From positions 145,076 to 209,075 of the forward strand of contig SSNU01000022.1 in assembly GCA_012064415.1 (NCBI GenBank): a DNA stretch of 64,000 nucleotides, given 5' to 3'. Made by a program: the position numbers and the translations under genes. This document shows positions 1 through 12,900 of this stretch, in pieces. Within the stretch, counting starts at the first letter, position 1; the number at the start of each line of letters is the position of its first letter. The DNA is from Gyrodactylus bullatarudis (Eukaryota; Platyhelminthes; Monogenea; Gyrodactylidea; Gyrodactylidae). The notes under the pieces are model-generated. The model worked only from the letters and a program-made list of their open reading frames with translations, ran no database searches and had not been told where the DNA came from.

Positions 1-3000
1 CCCTAGGGTGGGTAGTGTCAATCATCTCAAAAGCCAAACAATTATGACAATGTGATAACTCGACAGACAATGCAAATGCCCTCCAACCCTGATCATTATG
101 AGAGCCAATCAGATTTATTTATATTTTTAAAGCGCTTTTTCTTCAAAAATTTTCTCGGCATCCTATCTTATTTATTTAAAAATTAAAAGCAATTTCAACT
201 TGATATTCTTGCAATTTTTTATTTGGGAATCTATCAGGGATTCATTTAGAAAATTTTCTCAAAGGCGTTCTCTTTAGAAATTCAAGGTTGACTCCCTTAG
301 ATTCTGTTTCCATCAAAAAAGGCAGAGAGAGAGAGTTCTAGACGGATTTTACTAACAGCTGTCAACAGTCTTGAATACACTCACGAAATAAAATAACGAT
401 GTAAAATTGATTTACTAAAAACAATTCCCAAAAGTTTACTATACTATCATTTACTTGTTCAGATAAATAAATTTTATTTATTAGAAAGAAAAACTCCTCG
501 TACTTTTATTCGCTGTCAATTATACTTTTGAGATATTTTTATTGAAAAAAGAGGAATTGTAGTACAGTAATTCTAAGGGGATCTATTATTATAGTCCCAA
601 TCGCTCTTGGAGATATTATCCTGTTTGAATTTATTCCTAGAACTTTTAATCATAATTACAATACAAATGCAAAGAATCTGTGTAGTTGGTGAAAACTTTT
701 AGGTTAAGCCTTTGATTATGCCAGACATTTTTGCGTTTAGATTGATCATTTGAAAAGAAAAAAAATCTCATTGTTTAAACATTAATTGATCCAGAAACCT
801 ATCAAACTGGTAGAGTTATGAAGGTTAAAAAAAAATTGGAAAATAGACATTGACACCGAAAGGGCTAATCAGTGAACAAAATAGGCATGTGATTGGGTCA
901 TATATTTTTAGGTGATTTGGTAACTAGGCTATAGTATTTTATTATCACAAATTCGATGCTAAAAATTTTGAATCAATTTCATCATTTGCCAAAGTTTCAG
1001 GATACCGCCGTGAAAAGACTATCATCAAAATAGAACAAGTGGACTTACTTCAGACACCAGACATGTAGCATTTCCTTATCGTCATGATAATAATTCCAGG
1101 GGTTTATTAATCGTTTTTGACTCAAGTGGTAATTAACGTCAAGTACTTTCTGTTCATATCTATGAAATACAAACTTTTGGCGTTGATCAAGACTCCAAAA
1201 GGACATTTTTAATTCAAACTAAGGATTGTACTATTCAACCAATTGGTACTTGTTGGAAGGTTAAGCTCATATGCTTCACATTTTAGCCCAGAAATCTAAT
1301 AGTTCAAAAATTAAAGCAATTAATTTTTCTTTTTTTTCATTACACATCATGTCTTGATAAACTTGGAGAAATATGAGAATACACTGTGTATAAATTATGT
1401 TACCGTTAATATTTTTACTCTTGATAGTCTCAAGACTCCCTGAGAATTTAGTTAAACTTTTTACTCGATTTCAAAAATTCAAGTAACTTGGTAGACCTGA
1501 AAAGTTATAAATATTTTGCCTGAATTCTCATCAATACTAGAAGCCTAATAAATATATTTCAAGAGGTCATATTCATTAGTTATTTTTACAAGATGAAAAA
1601 AGACAAAAATACAATACACTCTGTTATTTGTTCTTAATTTATATTCTAAAGAAGCAGAATTACAATAAAAGCGCTACAATTATCTTCTGAATGATTTAGA
1701 CAAAAAGATTCACTAAATAAATTTTATAATTTTAATTATGCTAAAAAACTTATTTGGGAATCTATCAGGGAGGTTTTATCTAACGAAAGTTTTGAAACTA
1801 AGTTACCAGTTTTAACTTGGTAGTAACATTAACTAAACTACCATGAGATGATCAAAAGTAAGATTAACAGTAACACTTTATCTGTTAGCCAAAAGTGATT
1901 TCGTTAAAGAATATCTTCTGAAATGTTCTTCTATCTGGGTTATTTCAAACTTAATTTTGATCTAGAAAGTCGAAGAAAATATTTAAAAAACTCTTTTTCT
2001 TGAGAAATAAAGGCTTCTGAAGCTATGAACAAAATTTTCGAAAAAAAGTAGCTGGAAGTTGTTTTGGGCGACAATCAAGGTATCCTCAGATAGGAAATTA
2101 AATTTGGTTCTTATTTATTTTATTAAAAATTTAATTGTTTAAAATTATTTCTTTAATTAAAATTTTCACAATCGGTTTTTCTGTCTATCTCACAAATCAA
2201 ACAAAATTTAGAAAATATGATTAAAATTTGAAATGAGCACTGGAAATTGTTTGAATCAAGATCAAATTGCAAAAATTTCCTAAAAGAGTTTCACTATCAA
2301 ATATTTCTAAATGCAATTGCTCGCTTTTCAATAATTTTATCTCTTCACTTACTCTATTGAATAATTATTCGAAATTATACATTTTCTATATATGACGATA
2401 AAAGTACCTTGTTCTTTTTCCATTCAGCCTAAAAGTATTTTTATTTTCAAAGGTATTATCTGTAGAAATAATTAAAAAGGGAATGCACACATGAATTAAG
2501 GATATTGGTACCTGTTCCAAAAGGTTCTTTGTAATCACAGTTTATTATCGCTATCTGAGGAAAGTATTCTTGAATAAATAATACAGTTTCATCTACATTG
2601 TACAAAAATGATGATGATAATAATAATCCTTTAGTTCAATTCAATATAGAGGGAGAGAAATGAGTGCAAATATATTAAATAGAGAAAACGATAAAGAAAA
2701 ATTACTCACTATTTGTAAAGATAACAAGATCTGTATTTCATCTCCATGTCCAATTAGGATTTTGATCTCGTAACTTCTTTCTAATTATAATAACACGTTA
2801 TTGATGCAAATTAACATACTCTAATAATAAATCACTTGCAGAAAAATTATTGATCTTCCAAATACCGAAAAAACTGTACATTTATTGAATATTTTGATAA
2901 AGTTATTGTGTTATGTTTAGACTCTATATTTCTGATAGGACTTTACTTTCTGATACAACTGTACCCTACAAGTTCTGTATTTTCAACAAAATGGAAATCT

Positions 3001-3900
3001 ATCTCAGACTTATGATCAGAAATAATCTTGATCAAGAGACTTGCATTGGGTTCTAGGTTCAGATCCTCCCACACCGGGCACATTGAACGCTCTTCTCCTG
3101 TTCTCTTATATGTACCATAATTAATTTCAATATTTCTATATATAATTTGAACTTGAATTAACATTTTTTCTCACAAAAAGTTGCAAAAATGACTTAATTC
3201 CTATTAGAATTGTTTTTTTAATACAGTAGTAAGAATTTTTCGTATTATTCATGAATATTAAAATTTTGTTTATCTTATTACATAAGCATAAAAAAGTATT
3301 TCGAAGCAAAATTAAAGATACTCGAAGATTAAATTTATCATATCGATAGTCGATTTAAATCTAGTATAGCTCATGTTTGACGAATTATAGAGAGACCTTT
3401 GGGTATTCAAGGAGATTAATAGATCTACTATCAATCGATAGCACATAAACGGTTAAATACAACAATAGAGGCGCCTAGTTTAACATGAGTTAAATTTAGC
3501 CTAGCGAGTCAAAAAACACTGTCTGGCTATTGAGACTCGTCGAATATGATAAATGTTTGATGTCTCTTGAATTGTATTTAGGTAAAAAAGTACTTTCTGA
3601 ACCTTTGATGAACAATAATGAGTCGCTCAAGTGCCTTTAAAGACACAAAATTTCTTGAGCTACGAGAATATGTATAAATAGGTAAGATATGTACATAATT
3701 TAGAAGATAACTTATCGGTTTTTAAAATACAGATTTCAGATTCGGAATCAGAGTTATTATATTGGTATTTTTACAAATTGTGCGATGAAAAAAGAATAAT
3801 TCTGTACATGAAGGGTTTCTTTTCATTCTTCACTCTCACGGCAAATACGAAACAAAAAAAAATCCCTGTCAAGAAGCAATCAGCTTAACCAAATTTCATT
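1..3900. other. gene-poor AT-rich flank
   Basis: I see no convincing exon here. Open frames are short and interrupted. The only recurring elements I noticed are an exact 20-bp direct repeat (221-240 and 1752-1771), a possible B-box-containing SINE scrap near 3050-3075, and a diverged copy of a repeat also seen at 24.9 kb and 30.4 kb (about 3370-3660). Confidence 0.5.
3370..3660. repeat. diverged copy of dispersed family D
   Basis: This stretch shares the near-palindromic 16-mer GTGCCTTTAAAGACAC and neighbouring sequence with the repeat at 24945-25436. Related text (GATAGGAAAT..ATTAATC, CCTGGA) also occurs around 30445-30600. The boundaries are approximate. Confidence 0.4.
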
Positions 3901-3915
3901 CAGCTCATTTTTGAT

Positions 3916-3924
3916 TATATAAAA
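3916..3924 (+). promoter_or_regulatory. TATA box for the 3965 gene
   Basis: TATATAAAA lies about 49 bp upstream of the ATG at 3965. It would place transcription start near 3945 and give a 5' UTR of roughly 20 nt. It is supported by position and by the in-phase gene downstream. Confidence 0.5.
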
Positions 3925-3964
3925 ATTTTTTTTCCTAGTCGAGATCAACACACCAGTTGAAAGA

Positions 3965-6900
3965 ATGCAATCAAATTCATCGATCAGTACTTTACCAGCT
4001 TTAGATATTTCAAATCACTCGTACTTGGATTTGGATAACAGGAAGGAGGAAGTTCGTAGAGATAACGATTGGTTCAATGACATTTTCTTCAAATGTAAGT
4101 TACATTTCTTTTTTTATAAACTTTGAGGTCATAATTAACTCAACAAGAGTAGTTTCACTTTGACAGATGATAGTTGTCCTTTCAGAAGCTTGAAACATCG
4201 TCTCATCTACAAGTTGACTATCAAATGTTTGAGTTCTTAATAAATAATTTCACTTTTAGAGATTTAACTCGATTTTACGATGCTTTAAAATTCTCTTTAG
4301 GTGGAACCTTTTCCTAGTTGTGACATCATTTCATCTTTTCTCCAAGAATTGATTTATTGAGAATGATATATTGAGCGAATTCAGGAAACTTTATTTAATC
4401 TTCATGATTGACGTAAGCAAATAAATGACTTTCAAGAATAAAATCCGTTTTAATACAGCTTTCAAAATTTTGAAAAACATTTCTTTTGGTCTTCAATACA
4501 CCCTTACCCCTAGGGCATTTTTAGAACTTTTATTAGAACCACCTCACGAGTTCCTTAGAGTTGAGATTGGTCTGACTTGTAAAAACTTGACTGTAGGACA
4601 TCTCTTCCTTTCAAGTAAAATTTTAAAGACTGAAAAAATCTCTGTAAGAAAATGCAATTAAAATTTTGATTTATAAGCCAGTGAAACCTCAACCCAAGGG
4701 TAGTACGCGTGTATTTCTCTTTTGTTTTTGAATGACTCATGAAATTAAAAAATATTAAACTTTTTTTTATTTTTTCATTAAAAAAATACACAACAAATAC
4801 AAATTCTTGAATGGAACATTGGAAACAATTTAAAACAACAAAATTTTCGTTAAAAATAAAATACAAAACTGGATACATGTTGGATGGAATAATACAACCT
4901 TTCTTTTCTCGCATAATATGCAGTCAAGGATTTAATTCAACAAAAGGATGTCTTTCTTGGATTATTCATAGTATTCGGTCTATCTTTACTGTTGAATACA
5001 ATACTTCTCATTCGTTGCTATCTATCCAAAGCATATTTTGGTAAGTTTAATTATTTTCTTACTCTCTGTTTTTGAATACGAAAAAAAAGAATTACCATTT
5101 TTATTACTCACGTGCAAATAAAATTGACTTTGGCTACAACTTTCGAATGAGAAAAAAACTGTTTTGACCTCTTTAGGAGAGAGACAGATATTTTCTTTGG
5201 TTTTTTTGACAAAAGAAAATTTAATTTCAGCCTAGTAGTATAGTACAGAAGGTCAAGTCGTTCCCTAGTTGGGTCTATACCCCATTATTTTTCGACAGAC
5301 TCTTTTTTCAAGGTTTTAAAGGGTTTTAAAAATGTGATTTCTTGATTAGTTCTTGAAAATTGTAAGAAAGAATTTATAATCCAATTTCCATCATGATTGA
5401 TCTCTCATGAGTTCAATAAGCTTCATTAATTTACAGTATTTTATCTTAAAATCTAGTGAAGAATAATTTGAATAACATAAATTTATAGTTGAAAGAACTT
5501 TAGATTCAACATAAGATATGCTCCTGAAACCTAAAAATATATCGAAACATATTTTAATTGATCTATTTATACAACATTTTTCTGATTTGCCTGAAAATCA
5601 TACCCCAGCTTTGTGAGAAAGGAAAATTCTTTGCTAGAGCACTGCTTTTCATCTCAAGGAATTTCTTAACTCGCAGAAACATGTTCATGAATTTTAGATA
5701 AACTTAAGTATATAAATAAAAAAGGCTTGAATGTTTTTGGATTCCAAGACAGATTAAAAAGATATAACCCCTTCTAAAATAAGTAACGATTTGGCATAGT
5801 TGGAATCGTGCTCAAATCAATTAATTATTACATGCAGAGTTCAAATCTTTGATCAATTAAATTATGAAATTAGCTTTCTGAAAATTTCCGACTCTTAAAG
5901 TATTTCAAGCAAAGATTCAAGCCTCATCTAAATGCTCACTGATTTTGTTCCATATGCGAAGCTAATTATTCAATTTTGCTAGTTATTTTGACGAAGAGTG
6001 ATTCTCTATTCTGGGCACAGATTTTGAGTCAGTATATGAATTCATATATCATGATAAGAGTTCGTGACCTCACTATACATCCGTTTTCTTTTCCTGTCCT
6101 GTTCCTATTTTGAATTCGTTAGACTACTTTTTCCCTTTGAAATCCCAGCCAAAGTTCAGTAAAATGGATTTTTAAATATGCACATAAAGGTTAACTTTTA
6201 AAAATATTCCTCCGGAATTTGAACTCAATGTTGAGAAATAAATAAACTAATCAACGTACAGATATATTTAGATCAAAGACATTTGGGGTTTTTATATGAA
6301 TGATAGCTTTTTAAAAATGAAACAAAGTAATAAAAAAATTAGTAGTTTGAACTGGAGAGAATACGAGAGAAAGAGATACACTAGTATCGAATCATAAATT
6401 CGTTCATGTTTCTTGCATACCTTCAGTGGTTAGAGAAACTGCTGTATTTAAAAAATTTATATATATATGTAGGTAGATTTTAGAAATATTTATGTGAATA
6501 TTCTTCGTTGGGACAATGGATGGATGTTAGAGAAACACTCAAGTCCTCAAGTATGAATTACAGAAAAAAAATTAAGAAATTTTACCTATTATTTACAAAC
6601 AATGAGAAAAATGGAATGATTAAGAATTCATTTTTTCTCCCTTCCTTCCCTCTAAGGTCAAAATCTTCAAAAATGCTAACCTCTTTACTCTCAATCGTTT
6701 ACTTTTCTTTGAAACAAAGTTGCTCATTAAACTACATTCCAATTTGGTCTGAATGTCTATGATATAAACTAGGGGGTCAGTTGTCTTTATAAGAGTATTA
6801 ACAGTATTAAGTCCATCAAATAACAATAAATCATCAGGATTAGTTGACAATGACGAGCTAAATCTAGTGAGCCTGCTAAGTTTTGATTGCTTGTCAAGTA

Positions 6901-9900
6901 AAGTAAATAAGCTCAATGAGATTTTGGAAAATTCCCCATTACTGTGCAATATTTCCTTTTTGATCTCTATCACAAGTTAAAATTCGAAATCGAGAGGGAA
7001 ATTCAATGAAATTGAAATCGATTAAGAGATTAATATTAATGTTGGAAGATTCGATCAGACTAGCAGAAAACTGCTCTGGAGTTCTTCAAGGATCAAGAGT
7101 TGGTCCACTACTTTTTAATATAGTCTTTGCCGAAATTCTATCTTCAACATACAATACCTTCAAATATGCTGATGACTTCAAAATAGTTTTTCATTTAAAC
7201 AGCACCTACGACTGCAACATTATCAACTGAGTTATCAACCATAATGAATAAACTTAATATGCTTGGATTCACTCCTAATATAGAAAAATCATTCTACACT
7301 ATACCAAACTAAACAGCAATTTTTGATATGAACATATACATCAATGAGCATAAAATCCTACCAACAGAACTTGTCAAAGACCTTGGAGTTACCTATTCAT
7401 GGAAATTTGACTTACCTCATCACTACAATAATATAATTAATCAATTCATTAGAAGACTGATTCATATACGATAAATGTATCAAAATTGACGGTATGAAGG
7501 TTCTTCTCTTCAAAATATATGCTAGGCCAATAATTGAATACTGCTCTGCACTATGGAATCCCGAATGTGATGAATGGTCAAAGAAGATTCAGACTACATT
7601 TAAAAGATTCATACGCCGACTCTCAACCCCATTCCAGACCGACCTGAAATTACCCAAAAACTGTTTAAGACAAAGAAGAGAACTGAAGACGCTCACCCTT
7701 ATTAAATCCTCACCAATAGTCTACTCCAATCGACAGGGATTACGCAACAATACCCCAGAATTTGGTCAAATGAAAAAGCTTGCCATATTTAATAGATGCA
7801 AAAATATTTTCAAAAAACTTAATCGCTCAATTAAAAACTTGAAAATAATAGAATTCAAAAAAGAAATTTAAAACGCCATAATATTATAAGAAGAATTATT
7901 TAATGTTTATAAAGATAACATATGAATTGTTAAATATATTATTATTATAGGTCAGTCTATAGAATTTAGTCATAATAGTTATTTTTGGCCGAAGAAAATA
8001 CTTCTATACCAACTAGCTTAAAATCTCAACTGTAGAGCAAATAGACTCTTCTAACACCTATAGATGTTAAAAATCGGCAAGCCAGTGTCAGCTCCAAATT
8101 AAGATGAGAGATTTAGACGCGTTTTGTCTTTATTAGAACTTGTCAGTACATTGAACCCAAGTATTTCAACCACTTGACAAAGATCCCACTTTCATCTTTT
8201 ATTAATAATAACTAGGGCCTCAAAAGTAGTATCAAAAAAATAAGAAATAGTATCTCATCAACTGAAAAATTATTAGAAAAAAGTACTTTCAAGAAAATTT
8301 AAGGAATTTTGAGTAAAAAATAGTCCTCTACCATACATTTTTGCAGAATTTTTATTCAATCTTGTGTCAACAAAATTTCTGATTTTAGTTCAAATTTTTT
8401 TCCATGATAAAAAATGACCCTTCAACTGTGCATATTTTACAAAATACATACATGTGTTTCCTTTTAGTTGAAATTTAAAATTCATTATCCAACAAAAATC
8501 TACGATCTAGATGCTATTTTCTTACATGATGAAAGCTCGATATCAGGAATATAAAGCTATTCTCGATGAATTTGGGAATTCATGATTTTTACAAAAATCT
8601 CAATTTTTCATCAGGGTATTGAAATTTTTAAAAGATTTTTTGGTAACTGATTCAAAATGTCCACTTTTACTGAATTGAGAAAAAAAAGTTTTATTTGGAA
8701 AATTTTAGAGACATTTTAAAATTCGAGATGGCGCGATTTTTTAATTTTTTTGAACTTTGAGTTGAAAATTATTGTTGGTTTCAAGGTCTGAGAGAAATCA
8801 AACGTTATTTTACAGGATCATCATTAGACAAAGAAAATATTTACTCTTATTCATTTTTTTGAAAAAACCCGTCATTTTGAAATGATCTTGGATCACCCTA
8901 GTTTATCAATTTCCAAGAAGTAAAAATGATCGAAAAATAGGAAGTAGACTTTTGCACGTAAATGGAGTGTTTTTTTTTAAATGAACAAGAGTAAATATTT
9001 TCTTTGTCTAATGATGATCCTGAAAAATAATAATAAAATAATTTTCAACTCAAAGTTCAAAAAAATTTAAAAATCGCGCCATCTCGAATTTTAAAATGTC
9101 TCTAAAATTTTCCAGATAAAACTTTTTTTCAAATTTTTTTTCTCAATTCGGTAAAAGTGGACATTTTGAATCAGTTACCAAAAAATCTTTTAAAAATTTC
9201 AATACCCTGATGAAAAAATGAGATTTTTGTAAAAATCATGAATTCCCAAATTCATCGAGAATAGCTGTAGCCATCAATTTATCAAAAATTGTGGTTGGTA
9301 GCTAGTTGAGGAATACTATATTCTGAGATTAAATTTGAAAAATTGTACAATAAAGTACCTGGGCAACAATTTAGTACAGAAATGGTACCTTTTAAATAGG
9401 ATAAGCAGATTTTTTCTTGAGATTATTAAAACTCAGCCAGTCCTTTGTCTAGAGTAAAAATAGAATATATAGTTCTCATATTTGAGATCATCATGAGACT
9501 AAAACTTTGAATTAGGCTATAGTATTTCAGGGATATTCATCATCACAGTGGTAAAATTCCACCATCTGAATTTATTAATTATTAGTAGGGCAGTCAGGAA
9601 ATAGCAAAAATTTCACAAAAAATAGCATTCTTATCCTGAAAAATAGCAATTTTTAGCAAAATTTAATTTCAAAAATAGCAAAAAATAGCAATTAACTTAA
9701 TTTCCCATTTTAAAATGTCACTTCTTAGTTTATTTATTTGCATGTACTATGGAATATTTGATGAAACTATATTTCGTTGTAACTATAGAACTCATAAGAT
9801 GAAAACCTATGACCAATGAAAATCAATGATTTACTCTGATTGGTTTAAAAATAATTATCCAATAATATTCGAGATGAATCAAAAACTTTCTTCCTTCCTA

Positions 9901-12900
9901 TAGACGTTAATAGGCTTCAATGGGCTTGTAATTTTGATATCTGTTATCTGAGAGATTGATGACAATGACTTTATCATGGATAAAAAAGAATGGCTTTTTA
10001 TTTTTATGTTTGCTGAGCAGATTAAGAAGCTAAAAATAGCAGAATACACAAAAAATAGCTTATGTTGAAATATAGCAGAATACATTATCAAAATTATTTC
10101 AGAAACTAAAACTGAGACAAAAGCATGCCTTACATCATTTCAATCAGATTTCATTGCTTATTAACATACTAAAAATAGCAAAAATAGCATTTTGACCGCC
10201 CTAATAATTTATTAGTAATAATCAGGGCATCCAAAAATATGCCAATTTTTTTGGAATATATTCTTTAAAATATTCTACATAAATATGCTTTTTATATGCC
10301 AAAAAATCTGTGAAAATGCTAGAAATAATTTCTTTTTTGAAAAAATCAATCAGTATTCTTATCGTAAATTTTTTTTTGTTTTTTTTGAAATCATAACATT
10401 TATTAAAGAGATTAAGTTTAACATATAAAATCTGACATACATAATAAAATGAATTCATAACAGTTTTTAATATAATCACAGACCCAACCAAAAGAGCTTC
10501 AGGTCACTGAAAAAATTATAGCTCCGGATCAAAATCTAAATTGCCACAAATGAATCACAAACTTAGACTGTCAGGTCAGTCATCAACTCAACCATTGTCC
10601 ATATAGAATACAAGGTTAAATTTAATAAAAAGAAAAAGGTCTCTGCAAAGAAAAGGGGATCTTATTAAGCTAGATGATTATTCGAATAAAGAAGAGTTTT
10701 CGAATAATCGAGTTTGGATCTGATAAATTTTATAATACATTTAAGATCATTAAGGTTTTCACATTCTGATAGTTTAAAAACGGAATCAAGAAAGCGAAAA
10801 TGAGCGAGAAGAGGGTGATTGGAGAAAGAGGGCTTACGTAGAGAGTAGTAATTATTACTATATGTATCCCCATGAGTTGAGAACATCTGATCCATATGGG
10901 TTCAAGCCTAGAGATTGCAATTAAGGAGTTGTAAGAATCGAACCAAGGGAAAAGCGCAAATAACCTGCAAAATCGAAGATTTTCTCTTAAACGCTATCTG
11001 AGCATTATTTTTTAACAAGCTTATCACTTGTGTTGATTTTTAGATCTTTGTATATGCTTAGAAACTTAACAGAAGACATCATAAAACTTTCAATTAAAAT
11101 TTAAGATTCCAAACTTTAGTTTTCATGTTTCTTATTGGATGATGCTAAAACTCATTTAAAGTAAAAAACTCTTCAATAGCAATACAATCCTTCATTATCT
11201 GAACAATCTATTGGAAACAAGATTAAATATTTGTTACTATACACAAAATGAGAGAAGGCTTGTGTTTTTCATTCAATTAGTCTGATTAAATTCATGTTGA
11301 CATCAAAATATTCTAAAAATATTCTTTATTCACTAAGGCTGAAAATAATCAAAAATATTCCAAATATGCTAAAGCATAATTTTGGATGCCCTGGTAATAA
11401 TAATTTATTACTGAGGAAATTGATAACAAAATGAGCCAAAATTACGAAAATTAACTTTCTATTTTTATTCTAATAAATAGTGTATTCATAGTATTCCTCT
11501 TTTCAGACCCAATAAATTGGTAATAGACATTCTCTCAGTCCAATAATCAGTCTTGATTGCTGATCTCAAGATTTTCTATCTCTGCCTTGTCGATAAAAAT
11601 AATTTCATGCTTTTTTTATCGTTTGAAAATTCTACTAGTAAACAAAATCAGACATTTTTTTAAATGTCAATCTTGAAATCAAATTAATACCTGCAAAGAA
11701 ACGAATTTTATTTCTAATTTTACATCTGACTTGTTCAAGAAATAAATGTATCATATTTAAAAGTGAACCAAGTCCTTAATAGACCCTATGAAAGCTATCA
11801 TTTTTCTAATTTTGATGGTTTCCTGGTGATATCTTCTACATATTTTGTTAACTCACTCTGGTTTATAGAGAATAATTTCCGATGTATCTACTTTCACAGC
11901 GATCTTCAGGCTTAGTCTCTTTACATGGAAAAAAATTTATTTTTAATTCTATAAATAAACCAACTTCCATAATTGGTCCTTTATATTTTCGTCTATTACT
12001 TGAAGAAAATTATCAATTCTCTAAAATCATTTTCAAAGATTATTCGTGTAAAACATGATAAAACTCTAAATTTATTTATTCTATACACTTGCTTATACAT
12101 CACGTATTTTTTCTCTTCTCTTGGAAACATTTTGGCATAAATAAATAATATAAAATACTGTAATACAATGAATAATAACAATCTTATTTTTCTGATTGTA
12201 GACAGCCTTAGGAGAGGTCATGTCAGTCGGATTCTATCAAAATGTCTATGCTTTGGATATGACAAAAAGAATCAGGACTACCTTCTTGAGTGTCAGGACA
12301 AGACAAGGAAACAGTTCAATGGTTTCATTCCAGCCCAAATGATGAATTATTCTGAGGCTATTGATTCTGGCATATATGCTGGACATTTTATTCAGACTAC
12401 TGCTGGTAGTCAGAATGGTTAGTTTGCTTTATTTTAAAATCCCCAAAGGTTTTCATAAATATTAAACCCTTTCTAGGAAGTTTAATCTATCAACCATTGC
12501 CCGGAAATCTTGGCTATACAGGCCATCTACAAGGAGACCATCCTTTTGTACCAATAAGTCGAAATCAGAGTTGTTCCCTTCAGAATTTCCGCAGTGACGA
12601 TGATCAATCCAACCACAATCATCAGAACTCAAACAGCAGCCGAGGAAAGTTCACCTCGACCAGTCCATCATCGATACAAGACCAAGTTTCTTTTGTTGAC
12701 TCCGAGACTCTGAGACATGGCCCAATGGAAGGATTGAGTCAAAACTATACTCCCATCACTTCAACGACGGGTTACTCACAAAATCAACTGGTTATTCGTA
12801 CACCCAACCTGCTAAGTCAGCAAAACTCTCGTGTCTCTAATGAGTACAATCAAGTTGGTTATCCCTCAATGACAAAAGAACATTTTCATTACTCAACAAA

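Noticed and set aside
3040..3080. GGTTCAGATCC (near 3058), a possible tRNA or SINE B box
   Set aside because: It fits the B-box consensus, but no A box, cloverleaf or repeat copies are visible; kept only as a remark.
6620..6973. 117-residue minus-strand open frame next to the RT relic
   Set aside because: No homology to RT, endonuclease or gag-like proteins is seen and it runs opposite to the element; probably a chance frame.
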